A DNA stretch of 64,000 bases, from positions 17,884,885 to 17,948,884 of the forward strand of contig CM067084.1 in assembly GCA_034008185.1 (NCBI GenBank), written 5' to 3'. Under the pieces are notes generated by a model that was given only the letters and a program-made list of their open reading frames with translations, made no database searches and was not told the origin of the DNA. Shown here piece after piece: positions 49,701-60,354 of this stretch. The stretch is from Gorsachius magnificus. Lineage: Eukaryota > Chordata > Aves > Pelecaniformes > Ardeidae. The position numbers and the translations under genes were made by a program. Each line of letters begins with the position of its first letter. Positions within the stretch are counted from its first letter, which is position 1.

Positions 49701-50576
49701 TTTAAAGTCAAAGGTGCTCGCTAAAAGGAAGAAGGAGGAACAATGAGTATTTTTAGAGATGTTTTGAGACCTCTGATAATAGCACAGTATCTTTGTAAAC
49801 TTAAAGACAGTTTTTCTCCTAATGTTTGGTCTCCTTCAGCAAGCAAATGTTGACAACTAGCTTAGTTGTTTTAAATGCGGTCCAATGTGGTATGTATTAA
49901 GTTTGCAGCTTTGACAGGAAAAGTTGTATCCTCAGTTTTTAGTGAGATCTGTTATGAAGTATTAAACACATCCACGTTGTATTAAAAAAATAGCAGCTGA
50001 CTACCTAATTCATTAATAAAAAAAGGACATTGAAACCACGGTCTACTCTTCCCAACAAACAGGGTAAGTAAAGCATTTGAATGAACTGCTCCCTGACACC
50101 CTCACCACCTGTACACAGAAAATGAAAGTTCTGCCTACTTCCAAAGCAAACAGGAAGCAAAAAGAGACATAAACATCTTAATGGGAAAAGTTGTTTGGGC
50201 TTAAAACAACAAGGTGTATGTTTTGATGACAGTTTGAATTACTAAATCAACATTTAACTTTCTTGTTGAGTACACCTGTTGAATGTTTAAACAAAACAAT
50301 ACACTTCTCAGTTATAAACAAAGCAACAATTTCTCTGAGGCAAACTGAAGATGACACTGTTTAGAGTTGCTTCAAATTTAAATGTATATATAGAGACTCA
50401 TATGCCTTATGTTCAGCTTTTGCAATCCACAAATAAAAAGGACTTAGCTGAAACCTAGTATGGTGAAAGTGTAAACATGTAAAAAGAAACCGACAGAAAA
50501 GTAACATCAAAAAAGGATGGGATTCTTCTGCACGCATATGCTGTTCTTTTCTCTCCTGCCCAAAAAGGCAACTTAC

Positions 50577-50792
50577 CAGATTAAACACAGTTTCGACTAT
50601 GTCTCTGTTGGACACTTCACCAACTTCCACCAGTCCTGTCAGCACAGCAAATTTCATCTTGATACCTCGGATGGGGACTCCTGGATTCAAAGGCTGCAGC
50701 ACACTTCCCCCTTCAGCAGCATTTCCTTCCTTTCCCGCTCCTCCTCCATCATCACCTGTTGGCTGAACAACTTGTTTGTCTTCACTCGCCAT
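50577..50792 (-). CDS. LRBA: LRBA coding exon 1 with start codon (residues 1-72)
   Basis: 216 bp, exactly 72 codons. It starts at the ATG whose A is at 50792 in the strong context GCCATGG and ends at the donor CTG|GTAAGT. The protein starts MASEDKQVVQPTGDDGGGAG, a Gly/Glu-rich, probably disordered N-terminus. It then enters the conserved core GIKMKFAVLTGLVEVGEVSN and DIVETVFNL. This start and core are characteristic of LRBA, and its paralogue NBEA differs. A longer frame continues to 50361 only by reading through the intron. The exon sits at the edge of a CpG island, as expected for a broadly expressed gene. Confidence 0.97.
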
Positions 50793-50938
50793 GGCTAGTT
50801 CACTTCAGGTTACGACTTGAAACGCCAGCGGCACGCTCGCCGCTCCAGGAAGAAGGAGCGACTCGGGCTCCCGGGAAGGTAACCGGCGGTCCCGCTCCTC
50901 CCCTTCAGCTCCGGCTCCTGAGGAAACCCGCGTCCGGC

Positions 50939-50957
50939 GGGGGGGGGGGGGGGGGGG
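50939..50957. repeat. G19 homopolymer
   Basis: Nineteen consecutive G about 150 bp upstream of the LRBA start codon (C19 in the LRBA sense). If the 5' UTR crosses it, the transcript would carry a C19 run. The length is uncertain because assemblers often misplace such runs. Confidence 0.85.
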
Positions 50958-51266
50958 CGGCCAGGCAGGACGCGCCCTCGGCGTCCCAGCTCTCTCCTCA
51001 GCAGCAGGCGCCTGTCAGCCGCAGCTCGCTGCCCCGCGGCAGGTATTTACAGCCCTGAGGGGACAGCCCGAGATATTTTTTTTTCAGTTCGCGGAGAGCC
51101 AGGCGCTCCCCGCAAGCCCGGGGGTCCCACCGGCAGCCAGCGGCCCCCGTCCCCTCCGGGGGGGGGCACGGGCCGCCGCAGGAGCCACGCCTCCCCCGCG
51201 GAAGTCTTCGCAGACCCGCCGCACGGCGACAGCCGCGCTCCCAACGCGGTCGTGAGGGGTTTAATT

Positions 51267-51268
<2 letters not shown>

Positions 51269-51294
<26 letters not shown>
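51269..51294. repeat. T26 homopolymer inside the CpG island
   Basis: Twenty-six T (A26 on the LRBA sense strand) in otherwise very GC-rich DNA, lying between the candidate 5' UTR splice donor and the coding exon. Confidence 0.88.
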
Positions 51295-51297
<3 letters not shown>

Positions 51298-51411
51298 GGG
51301 AATACGCTCCTCCTTCCCGCCCGGCTCCTTGTTCTGCCGCCTCTCCGGCTCCTGCCCTTGCACCGCCGCCGCGCCGGCTGCCGGCGCGGACAGGTGCAGC
51401 GACAAGTTCGC

Positions 51412-51422
51412 ACTCACCGCTC
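51412..51422 (-). other. LRBA: Candidate splice donor of a non-coding LRBA first exon
   Basis: On the minus strand the sequence reads GCG|GTGAGTGCG, with the intron starting at 51417. This is a good consensus donor inside the CpG island about 620 bp upstream of the start codon. LRBA in other vertebrates has a non-coding first exon (general knowledge), so a spliced 5' UTR is plausible. A pyrimidine-rich acceptor candidate, CTCCTTCTTCCTGGAG, lies near 50846-50861. Neither site is proven. Confidence 0.35.
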
Positions 51423-52391
51423 GCCGCCCGGCGCCCCGCGGAGGGGGGCGCGGGCGCCCGACGCCCGGGGGGCCGGGGGCGGCTGCTCTGCCCCGCTCGG
51501 CCGGCTGCGGAGGGCGGGCGCCGCCGGCTCGCGCACGCTCAGGTGCGCCCAGGTGCGCCCAGGTGAGCGTCGCGCGCGCCCGCCCGCCCGCACGGGGCGG
51601 GGGCAGGGCGGGAGCCGCGCGCCCGGCGAGGCGGGAGCGCCCCGTCCTCCCCCCGGCGCCCCGCCCGCTCGGGGGGCGCCTTCGGCGGGGCTGCTCGGCC
51701 GTGGAGGAGCGTCAGTGCCCGGGGGGGGGGCGACCCGGCCGGTGCCAGCGCTGCACGCAACAGCTTGCCCCGAGCTTTAACCGGGCTGCTCTGCAGCTGC
51801 TTGCAGCCTGCCCTTCCTGAAGCAATTTATTGTTTTCTCTGGGAGGAGGTTGTTTGGGGTTTTGGGGGTTTGGTTTGGTTTTTCAAAAGACTGAAAGAAA
51901 CCGTACGCGCACAGCAGAACCGGCGTGCAGGAGCGAAACTAGCTGCGCGCCCTGCGCCCGCAGCCCCGAGCCGGAGGAAAACCGCAAGCGGGCCCCCGGG
52001 GAGGCGGGGCGGCTTCGCGGGGGCCGGGAGAGGAGGCTTGCAGGCTCCCGCTACAGCTCCTGCTGCCGCCGACGGGGAGAGCGGGGCGGCCGGGGCGCCC
52101 CCTCCACCCCCGTCAGTAGCGATCCTGGGGCGGCGGGTGAGCCGCTCCCCCACCCTAACCTCCAGCCTGGGCGGGCGGGCGGGCGTCCTTCCTCCTCCTC
52201 CTCCAGGCGCTGCTCCCTGGGGCGCGCAGGGGGCGCGGATATAGGTCATGCGAGACGCCGCCCAGATTTGCCGAACTGAGGTGAAGGGGGTGCAAGAGGA
52301 AGGAGGAAAACTGGCTCCCTTCCTGCGGGCTAAAAGGTTGCTTCGGGCCGGCGTCGGAGGCGGCTCGGTTTACGGAAGGGCTTGCGGCGTC

Positions 52392-52442
52392 CCCGGGGCG
52401 TGCGGCCCCCGAGGAGGCGTTTCGGGGGCCGCACGCCCCGGG
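52392..52442. repeat. 21-bp perfect inverted repeat with 9-nt loop
   Basis: The left arm (52392-52412) starts CCCGGGGCGTGCGGC and the right arm (52422-52442) is its exact reverse complement. A 9-nt spacer, GGAGGCGTT, separates them. It is very GC-rich and could form an extremely stable hairpin or cruciform in the CpG island. Confidence 0.95.
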
Positions 52443-52714
52443 CTGGCCGGTGCCGGTGGCTGGCAGGGGGCTCCTCAGCAGCTCGGTCTCTTGGCGGCCT
52501 GGCGGGAAGAGGCGGCGCTCCTGTCAAAGCCCAGCGGGGGCGACCACTCCGAGCCGCCGGTGTCACACCCGGGCGGCCGTCCCCCGCCCAAAACGTCGTC
52601 CCGGTCCCAGCGAAGGGGGCGGCAATGTTAAAAACCGGCGCCCCTCCGCCCCCACCGAGTACCGAAGTCCGCCGGCAGCGGGGCCGTGGCCCGCAGCGGG
52701 GCGGTCTCGTCCCC

Positions 52715-52765
52715 GGGGGGGGGGGGGGGGCGGAGGCGGGGCCTGCACACCCCCCCCCCCCCCCC
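52715..52765. repeat. Facing G16 and C16 runs
   Basis: Sixteen G (52715-52730), a 19-nt spacer, then sixteen C (52750-52765). The two runs are complementary and could pair, and either run could form a G-quadruplex on its G-rich strand. Run lengths may be inexact in the assembly. Confidence 0.85.
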
Positions 52766-53160
52766 GCCTCTCGGGCGGGCCCCCGCGGCGCGGGGTGGCC
52801 ATCTCCCGCGGGTGACTGCCGTGCAGGGGCCGCGGGAGCTCTCCTGCCCTCGCCCGGCGGCGGGCCGGGGAGCCGCGGGGCATTTCCCGCCAAGCGGCCG
52901 GCCCGGCCCCGAGGCGCCCCTCCTGGCCCCGCTGCTGCCCGGGGCGCCCTGCCGGCAGCACCCGCCTCCTCAACCCCCCCCTCGCCCCTCCGTCCCGCTT
53001 CTGCCGGGACCCGCCGTGAAGGCGAGCTAGGAATGCCGCTCCAAAAGCTGGATGCACGCTGCGAAAGGAGGAGAGTCACGTTTTTAAACGTGGGGACCAG
53101 CCTCTGGGTGCAGTGACTGTACCTGCCCTTGCGTGCGTACGCTTGCACACGCAGATCGTT

Positions 53161-55589
53161 AGCTCAATGGCCCGTGAGGCAACCTCCACCTAAAAATGCG
53201 GGCCCTGCTTCCTGGTAGTTGTAAAGCACGGGAACGGGCGCCCTTTCTGTGCTTCCTTCTACGGGGACTTGAGCTACAACTGCTCGTGCGTGCTACCTCA
53301 GATGCAAGGAACCTTTTGTTTGACCTTTTAACCTATTCGATATTAATCTGAATATCTGGTAATAAAGAATTAAGAGGGTCTGCTCCTCCGAACTCTTCAT
53401 CCAAGGAGTCTCCGTTTCTGCGCTTCTAACAAGATTGCTTCTGTTCATAAGGATTGTGCCTCCTTCTAAGGGCTGTAGGATCTCGTACCAGCTGTTTAAC
53501 AGACAGGCAAGTGTGCCAGTTTTATTAACAAAGTATCGCAGCAACACCACAGCACCAAACGTTTCCAAAGGAAGGATTGTTTCCAGGATGCAGGCACAAC
53601 TTGCAGGTAGATAGATATAGGAAAAAATATAAATATAGGTATATTTTAACACTTCACAAATACACTTAACATCCTCTGTGATTAAAACCCCTGTCGTTTA
53701 TTTAATTCTATGGGCAATAATTTCTGTGGTTTGAAATCTGACTCTAGGGAAGCTCCAAAGAGGCTGACAGGTGTTTTGTCTGCAAAATAAAAATTGCACC
53801 TTATTCTTGATATCGCACCATGCTTGGGACAAAATTGTTTGCATGCACACCTCCCTGACTGTGTTTACACAAAAAAAGGTACAAGAAAAATCAGACTACA
53901 TTTTTTTCTGAAAAACAGCTTTCTGAAGTGATGTGCAATGTTCCTGAGGAACATGCTAAAGACTACTGTAATTATTGAATATTAACTGTTCTTCTAACTG
54001 TCTGTGGCCTGATTTGGGAATGCCATAATTTGTGTGCGCTGGTATGAAATTTCCCATGGTTTGGGGGCAAAAAATGTTGGAACATCTTCCATTATAATGC
54101 TTGTTCCTTTCCCTTCCTACATAATTTCCTTACATTGTTAAGTTTATCTACCAAACGTATGTCAAGACTAGAATGTTTCATAGCTGCTTTCCTGTTTGAA
54201 TTTCCAAGTAGTAAAAAAGGAGTAAGCTCCTTTTTTTTCTCCTTTCTTTCCTCATCTCCCTTCGTTACATACATACATTATTAGGAAGAGATTATAACCT
54301 CTAATTTGAGCAGCAAACATCTGCAGTTTCCTCCTCAGAAACAGAAATGTCTAGAACTGTAGCACTGACACGTTCGCTCTCCACAAAGCGACGTTGAGCT
54401 CATGTGGTTACACACATGCTGTGTAATGGGGGCATTTCAGTCCTGGAATTCCCCGATGCCAGCGTTTCTGATGCGTGTTTTAGATTTCTCACATCTATTG
54501 CTGGAGCTTCCCTGTCCTTCTGTGAGTCACCTGTAGTTTTCTAAAGTATTGCCTTCCCCCTTCTAAGGAAGATGTAATTTTCATTTGCACCTTTAAGCTG
54601 GCTAAGTACACATTTTCACACATTGGTTTCACCTGCCTGCTTTTACATATTCTCTGCCTCCACCCACCAGGCAAAAGCAGAAATGAAATGAGGTTTGGAA
54701 TTTTTTCTGTACTTGGTGACTTGGAGTATGAGTTCCATTTGTAGCCGCTCCTGTTATCTGTGTAGAATGCAACAGTTGTTGTCGACCTTCTGCTTTCTTC
54801 CTTGTTTCAACATCGCATTGGAAACAATATAAAGAAAAGAAAATTAATTGCTAAATTAATTGCTAAAATCCAGCCTAATGGATTTCAGATGTTTTCATCC
54901 AAACAGCGTACTCCCATAGCCAGCAAATCCAGCTTGCCAGTGAAGACAGCACTGTCACGTTAAATCTTGTTAGATCTTCCTATATTTTCCTACGGATAAA
55001 TTATATACTCCTTGACTGGTCTTAATTGTTAAAGGCAGTGGGGTACGTGCATCAGTCAAGGCCAGCCATGTTCAGCAGACGGCCAGTTTAGGGTTCCAAA
55101 GACAATTTTTCAGCCAGGTAAAACCAATGTTAAATTCTCCAGGTGATCTGTTCTCCATTTGGGATGGTTTTATGTTCAAGCAGCCATGGTAGTTGCCAAG
55201 ATTTGGAGAAACAGGCTACATCAGGTAAAAGTTATTTAAAGTATAGCTGAGAGTTGGGAGTAAACCCTGTCTTAATGCTTTGCCCTGAGCTTCCTGAGTG
55301 TGGTTACGTGTCTAATGCTGGTTGTGCCTTCCACAATCAAACTAGAAGTGTTGAGTTAAGGGAATAAAAAAAATGACAGACAGTTTTCTCTAAACCTTAC
55401 AACCCGAAAGAAAATCACAAAGCATGGATTAAAAGTGAATTTAAACCCTGGATTGGGAATGAACTCTCTAAGATTTTATGGGAAGTACCAGTAAAGTCTC
55501 TGAACTGGATTTTAAGAAATATACATTTTCTGTGTAAAGTATTATTGTGCATGCTGGCTGAGAAGTTCTGTTCAGATCTTTTGAACTCT
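53161..55589. other. Intergenic sequence upstream of LRBA
   Basis: After the CpG island the sequence returns to AT-rich. I see no exon or recognised repeat. The minus-strand frame at 53293-53652 (119 codons, non-ATG start) has no known domain. Confidence 0.75.
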
Positions 55590-55819
55590 CTAGCCACCAC
55601 TGATCAGACCCCAGCTGGGGTTCTGTGTCCCACCCTGTAGCTCTCGCTACAAGAGACGTGTGGATGTACCAGAGCGAGTCCTGTGCTGGACCACAAGGAT
55701 GATGAAGGGAGGGATGTGTCTGATGTGGCAGGAGAGGCTAAGTGAGCCAGGACTATTCAGCACGGGGGGAGCCAGCACTCGGGGGCGTCTTTTCAATGTG
55801 CCTTAATGGCTATCGGAGG
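55590..55819 (+). mobile_element. CR1 LINE fragment (RT C-terminal part)
   Basis: GATCAGACCCCAGCTGGGGT, then GTACCAGAGCGAGTCC, ATGATGAAGGGAG and GGCAGGAGAGGCTAAGTGAG, parallels the CR1 reverse-transcriptase C-terminal coding region (RPHLEY...[10 protein letters not shown]...ERL...). Many indels and stops break the frame. Similarity fades at about 55816 in the G-rich run. It is probably the same insertion as 56265-56533, split by unrelated sequence. Confidence 0.8.
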
Positions 55820-56264
55820 CGGGGGGGGGGGACGGGGAAGTATGGCAGCTCAGGGCCCGCCCCTCTGCCAGCTCCCCTGCATCTGTTGCAAGGAGAGTAA
55901 CTTTTGGCAGCTGGCATCATTATGCTTTTTAATTGCTGCAGCTAAATCTGAACAGTGCTCAGGGATCAGATCTTTCACCTAAAAAAACTCCAAAGCATTT
56001 AGTTCATATAGGATAAGAAAGCAAGTGTCCATAATTAACTCATAACTTCCTTCTACTTACACAGTCCAACTAAATTGATGTGTCCAGTTTTGTTGGGGTT
56101 TGGGGGTTGTGGGGGGTGGAGGGAGCGGGTCATGACATCCAGTAATGTCAGAAAAAGTTTTTAATTAAGTATATTTTAGCAATAAAATACTCTCCCTTTA
56201 AGAAAAAAAGAAGGAAAATAAACTATATAACTTTTTATGACAAAATGCTCCTTGACCTTGAGCA
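55820..56264. other. Spacer between two CR1 pieces
   Basis: About 445 bp without CR1 similarity. It includes a short G12-type run near 55820 and a G/T-rich stretch near 56090-56130. This may be an insertion into the CR1 or highly diverged CR1 sequence. No gene was seen. Confidence 0.5.
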
Positions 56265-56533
56265 TTGGACAAGAACAAACAGCCTCAAGTTGCGCAGTTT
56301 AGAGGAGGTTTAGATTGGACATTAGGAAAAATGCCTTCACAGAAAGGGTTGTCAAGCACTGGAATGGGCTGCCCAGGGAAGTGGTGGTATTTAAAAGTGG
56401 AGGTATTTAAAAGACCTGTAGATGTGGTGCTTAGGGATGTGGTTTAGTGGTGGACTTGGTAGTGTTAGGTTAACAGTTGGGCTCAATGATCTTAAAGGTC
56501 TTTTCCAACCCAAATGATCATGTGATTCTATGA
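56265..56533 (+). mobile_element. CR1 LINE 3' end
   Basis: A typical CR1 3' terminus: GCCTCAAGTTGCGCAGTTTA, AGGTTTAGATTGGACATTAG, AATGGGCTGCCCAGGGAAGT, CTTAAAGGTCTTTTCCAACC, and the characteristic end TGATTCTATGA at 56523-56533. A short internal duplication (GTATTTAAAAGTGGAG next to GTATTTAAAAGACC) is visible around 56387-56413. Confidence 0.93.
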
Positions 56534-57481
56534 CTAAGCTGCTTCAAAAATCCTTGGCTAGAAATTAAAATCCAAGTTAAAAAGCTGCTTATAAATACTG
56601 TTAACCTTAAATATGAGAGGCCCTTTCTGTTTCTACAGAGAACATTATACTTGAAGAGAGCAATGTAATCCCAAAATAAAGATTAGCCTTGCCTAAAGAG
56701 GAAGGTTTCTTTTGATTAGGTGTGAAGGCTTTTGCAGTACATGTTAGATGGTAATATTTAAATTTTTTAAATACACTTCAGTGCATTTTTATAATGTAGG
56801 ACTTTAATTTTTTATAAGGTATTTTTTAAAATGTGTATGGTGAATTTTACTCACTGTTGTTTAGAAGTATAATCAGCATCTCTCCATTTTTCTGCATCAC
56901 GTGTTCGTGATTGCCTCTATCAGTGCTTTTAAAAGCACTGAATTCACAAATGAATGCTGGATGAGTCTCAGCTAGGTGGCATGAGAAAATGCATCTCCAT
57001 TCTTTAAGGAAATTATGCTGGCACTGAGCTGAAGAAGCTGCTTTAGGTCATTTCTTCTGTTCCTTTAGCTTAGAAAGGGTCTTCAAAATGCCAGTGTAAT
57101 TCCTTGCAGTACCCAAGCCACTTCAGGAATTATCTCCATCAAAGGAAATAGGAACTTTTACCAGAGCAAATTCTGAACAAACTTACAAACCAACTCATTG
57201 TGCACTAATTTTAATGAGCACTCCTTCCTTTCCCTTTTGAGTCATGCACCCTTATTCTGTCAGCCTTTTTTCCGCTCCCTCATTTGTACTAAAAAGATGT
57301 AGTTGTTGTTGTGAAAGCCCTCCTAAGAATCTGGTTGCTGGCAGTACTGTAAGACACATTTACTTTGTTTTCTGCTTTGGTAGTAAACCCTATGCTGTGC
57401 TGGGGCAAAACAAAGGCACATGACTTTGGCATACAGGAGGCACTGCAGGTTTCTGCACTATTGACCAAAGCCCGAGTTTAA

Positions 57482-57763
57482 ATGCCATATTCACCAGATC
57501 AGGTGTCTGCACGCTTGCGGAGCATGGAGGGAGGTGGCCTTGAGCCCGCGCTTACCTGCTGTGCTCTGCTGGAGCCCAACGATTTGGCCAGCTGGTGGAA
57601 GCAGCTGCTCCCAGCCCAGCAGCAGCCCTACCCACCCACCTCGTTACACCTGGCTTCCATCGCCGTCATCTCTCACGTGCTGCTCAAACTGTCCAGCCAA
57701 ACCCTGGTTTGCTATTCTAAAGGTGAGAGGCAAACGCAGAGAGTCCAAAAGCAAAAAACCTAG
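57482..57763 (+). other. Unassigned 93-codon ATG reading frame in GC-rich patch
   Basis: The frame starts ATG at 57482 and reads MPYSPDQVSARLRSMEGGGL, then a Leu/Ala/Gln-rich middle (WWKQLLPAQQQPYPP), to a stop at 57763. Near 57720 is a consensus-like donor, AAAG|GTGAGAGG, so it could be an exon ending there. Base composition is clearly GC-richer than its flanks, as real exons often are in birds. I recognise no family. It could be an exon of an unannotated transcript, a retrocopy piece, or chance. Confidence 0.25.
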
Positions 57764-58738
57764 AAATAGCTCCATGTTAGAGATTTGAGAGGGATTACGA
57801 GAGGTTTTCTGTGTAAAACTCTAATATGATCTCAGAGGATGTTTTGAAATCCCCAACAAATCGCTTCTCATGGAGGCTGGATTAAGATCTGTGGAGTAAA
57901 TGCAGTTATGGGCCTTTGCTACGTCACAGAAAAGAATGAGTAACAAAATCTTGACATACCGTTGTTATTATGGAAACAGCTCACTCTTGGTACTTATTGT
58001 GATGCTTCAGCCTTTCAGCTCTATTGTATAGTTACAACTACAAAGATTAGAGGTGCTCCTGTAATGAACACATCGACTATATCATCTCCCCCTGGCTTTT
58101 AGTATTTCTCTGGATCACAACACTGAAGTAGAAATGGTTAGAAGAGAGCAGACAAGCCTGAGGAATCTGAGTAAGTCACCATTTCCCAGAGACCGCTCAG
58201 CAACTGCTGGCTACACAAAAAGAAAAGAAAATGGGGTTGGGGGATGTCTCTCAGAATTCATGCTGTATTTGTTTTCCTTTTTTTAAAAAAAAATAGCTTT
58301 TCTACATTTTGGATGCTGTATTAATTTTGGCTCACCTGAAACTTTTATATTATAACTACCAATTAACTTCTATTTTAATCTGTCATGCATATTTTTTTAT
58401 CTTTTCAATATCGTTCTCCTTGAAGTGACGATTGTGTAGGATTCAGAGGGAGGAGGCTCTGTGGGAGGGAGAAAATTTCACAGGGCTGTGGGTAGGAGGA
58501 TGAGCAGGACAAGGAAGAGGAGTTGACCTTCATGTTTTGGAAGGAAGGAGAGGGACTGTATCAAAATAGCGAGGTGAATGAAACAGGGAACAAAACAGCA
58601 GTAAGTGAAAGGAATGGGGAGTAAGAGGTGGGTTTAGTCAAAACAGGGATCGATGGCAAGGAGGTGTACAGGGAGATGGTCCATACAGAGCAGTAGAGAA
58701 TCAAGGGAATCAGTGTTTTAGGAATAGAATTAAAACAG

Positions 58739-58763
58739 AAAAAAAAAAAAAAAAAAAAAAAAA
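58739..58763 (+). repeat. A25 homopolymer
   Basis: Twenty-five A following TTAAAACAG. It could be the tail of a retrocopy, but the upstream purine-rich sequence has no readable gene. Confidence 0.85.
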
Positions 58764-60354
58764 GATTTAGAAGACTGCAGCATTTACCAGGCTCTTCCCA
58801 ACTCTTTATAAGAGCCGTGTACCAAGGAACTTCCTTTTACATATTTACTTACTTTAAGAAATCACAATAACTAAAGCGATCAAGGATTGTCTGAGTAGAT
58901 TAGCTGTGGTATTCTGCATATCAAGGCACTCAAACTGACTGCTTTGCACAGCAGCCAGCTGCTGGAAGGCAGTAGCTTACTGTTAAGCATCGGGCACTGT
59001 GGAGGTTAGTATTTCCTGAAGGTGGAAATCTTTTGCATCATCCCTTCTATATTATCCCCTACACCCTATTCCCACTGCATTTATGAAACCAGAGAGACAC
59101 TGCTGATCCAATTACTCCACTTAGCACCAACTGAAATAAAAAAAAAAATCGTACCTCCAGCTCAAAATGCTGTGAGCGTCTAGCCAACTCTGGGGAAAAC
59201 AGGAGCTCCAGTGGAAATCTGGAATCTGGCAGTGGGGGTTGGCTGTGGTATTAGTGCATGGTAAAATTTTGACTGAACTTGAGAAATTAATTGAGGAAAG
59301 GTAGATCTAAATAATCTCCATGGCATTACGTCCATCTTGGTTTGGTAACACTTGACCAGATGGTAACACGTTGATAAGTGGTGCTACTGACGTTATAGCA
59401 ATTAATCTGTTGGAAATGCCAATACGGAACACAAAGCCAGTCACGGCTATTGCCTAGATGAATACTCTGTGTGAAATTTATTTTCTTTATGTTAATAAGG
59501 GGTGAATTGTGGGACAAGTCGATTGAATTGTGTAGTGACTTAGATACAATGTCAAATTATCACCTAAAACGATTATAATGTTACTAGTAAAAACTAGACC
59601 GCTACATCTCTGCAGCTGTCAGCCACCTACTCACCTCCCTAAGAGATAAGCTGATCTGTTTCTGTTAATGAGGATCAGCCACCGTTACGGAAACTATTGA
59701 TTTGCATGTGTACAGATAAATGAAATTAAACTCGTGATATGCTATTGTCCTTTATTAAAGAAATCAGCAGTATGCTAGCACTTGGAAAGCTTGCAAATAT
59801 TCTGAGCCTGGCTCTGATTTGCTGCAGCCACGTTGTCCTGGTTGAGTATCTCAAATTATCTGTCATTACGGCTATCTAATGCAGAGTTCCACATACGTAC
59901 TCAACGATTGTTTCACTGCACTGGTATTACAATCCTGATAAATGCAAAAAGGCCCTGAAGATCCAGAGTTTTTTTAGAACTTAGTCTAGTGCTGCACATA
60001 AATCCTAAATTCGCACAGAAACTTTCAAGAGAAAACATTCCTGGGAGACTTTGGTTTTCAAATTCATGTCTGGAAGGCTAGAGAGATGTTCAGTAGGATT
60101 GTTTTAATCAAGGATCTGCATCAGATGAAGAAGCTGTATGCTTCAGATCAGTGAAAAATGCCAAAGGAGGAGAAAAAAAAAAAAGAGATGAGGGTTAGAA
60201 ATGCACATTTTATGTATTTCTGGTCTATTTAGGAATGGGCATTTTTCATAGGGGAGAAGAAAAGCAATGGGAGAATGTTGCAGAAATAATCACACAATCA
60301 TGACTATCTAACAGCTGGGTAGGCACTGGACATCTTTAGATAGTTTCACAAATC

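Larger units (their letters stand above)
41970..50576 (-). other. LRBA: LRBA intron 1, 5'-most segment
   Basis: The 8.6 kb nearest the first coding exon. It begins (gene sense) with the donor GTAAGT at 50576-50571. It contains an A18 run at 42732-42749, a (TA)n tract at 46776-46794, a G-rich run at about 47005-47020, and a possible ancient CR1 tail at 43880-43960. No gene was recognised. The plus-strand frame at 48823-49020 has no family match I can name. Confidence 0.85.
50800..53160. promoter_or_regulatory. LRBA: CpG island and probable LRBA promoter
   Basis: A GC- and CpG-dense block of about 2.3 kb directly upstream of the LRBA start codon, with sharp drops to AT-rich DNA on both sides. 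GC boxes are visible (CACGGGGCGGGGGCAGGGCG at about 51591-51610). There is a tandem AGGTGCGCCC at 51541-51560. No TATA box is obvious. The 5' UTR and transcription start of LRBA must lie here, and initiation is probably dispersed. Long reading frames on both strands (for example 52330-53148 minus, 51329-51820 plus) are low-complexity Gly/Ala/Pro/Arg translations, as expected where stop codons are rare, and I do not call them genes. Divergent transcription to the right is possible but no gene is visible there. Confidence 0.85.

Noticed and set aside
50361..50576. Extension of the first LRBA exon to residue 143
   Set aside because: A clean GTAAGT donor follows residue 72 and the next exon continues the family sequence exactly; the extension is intron read-through.
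2934..50792. The paralogue NBEA rather than LRBA
   Set aside because: The MASED start and residues such as IIQEGE and MVDLL fit LRBA; NBEA differs at these positions.
51329..53148. Several long reading frames on both strands (up to 272 codons) as genes
   Set aside because: They lie in the CpG island, where stops are rare; the translations are low-complexity Gly/Ala/Pro/Arg and overlap on opposite strands.
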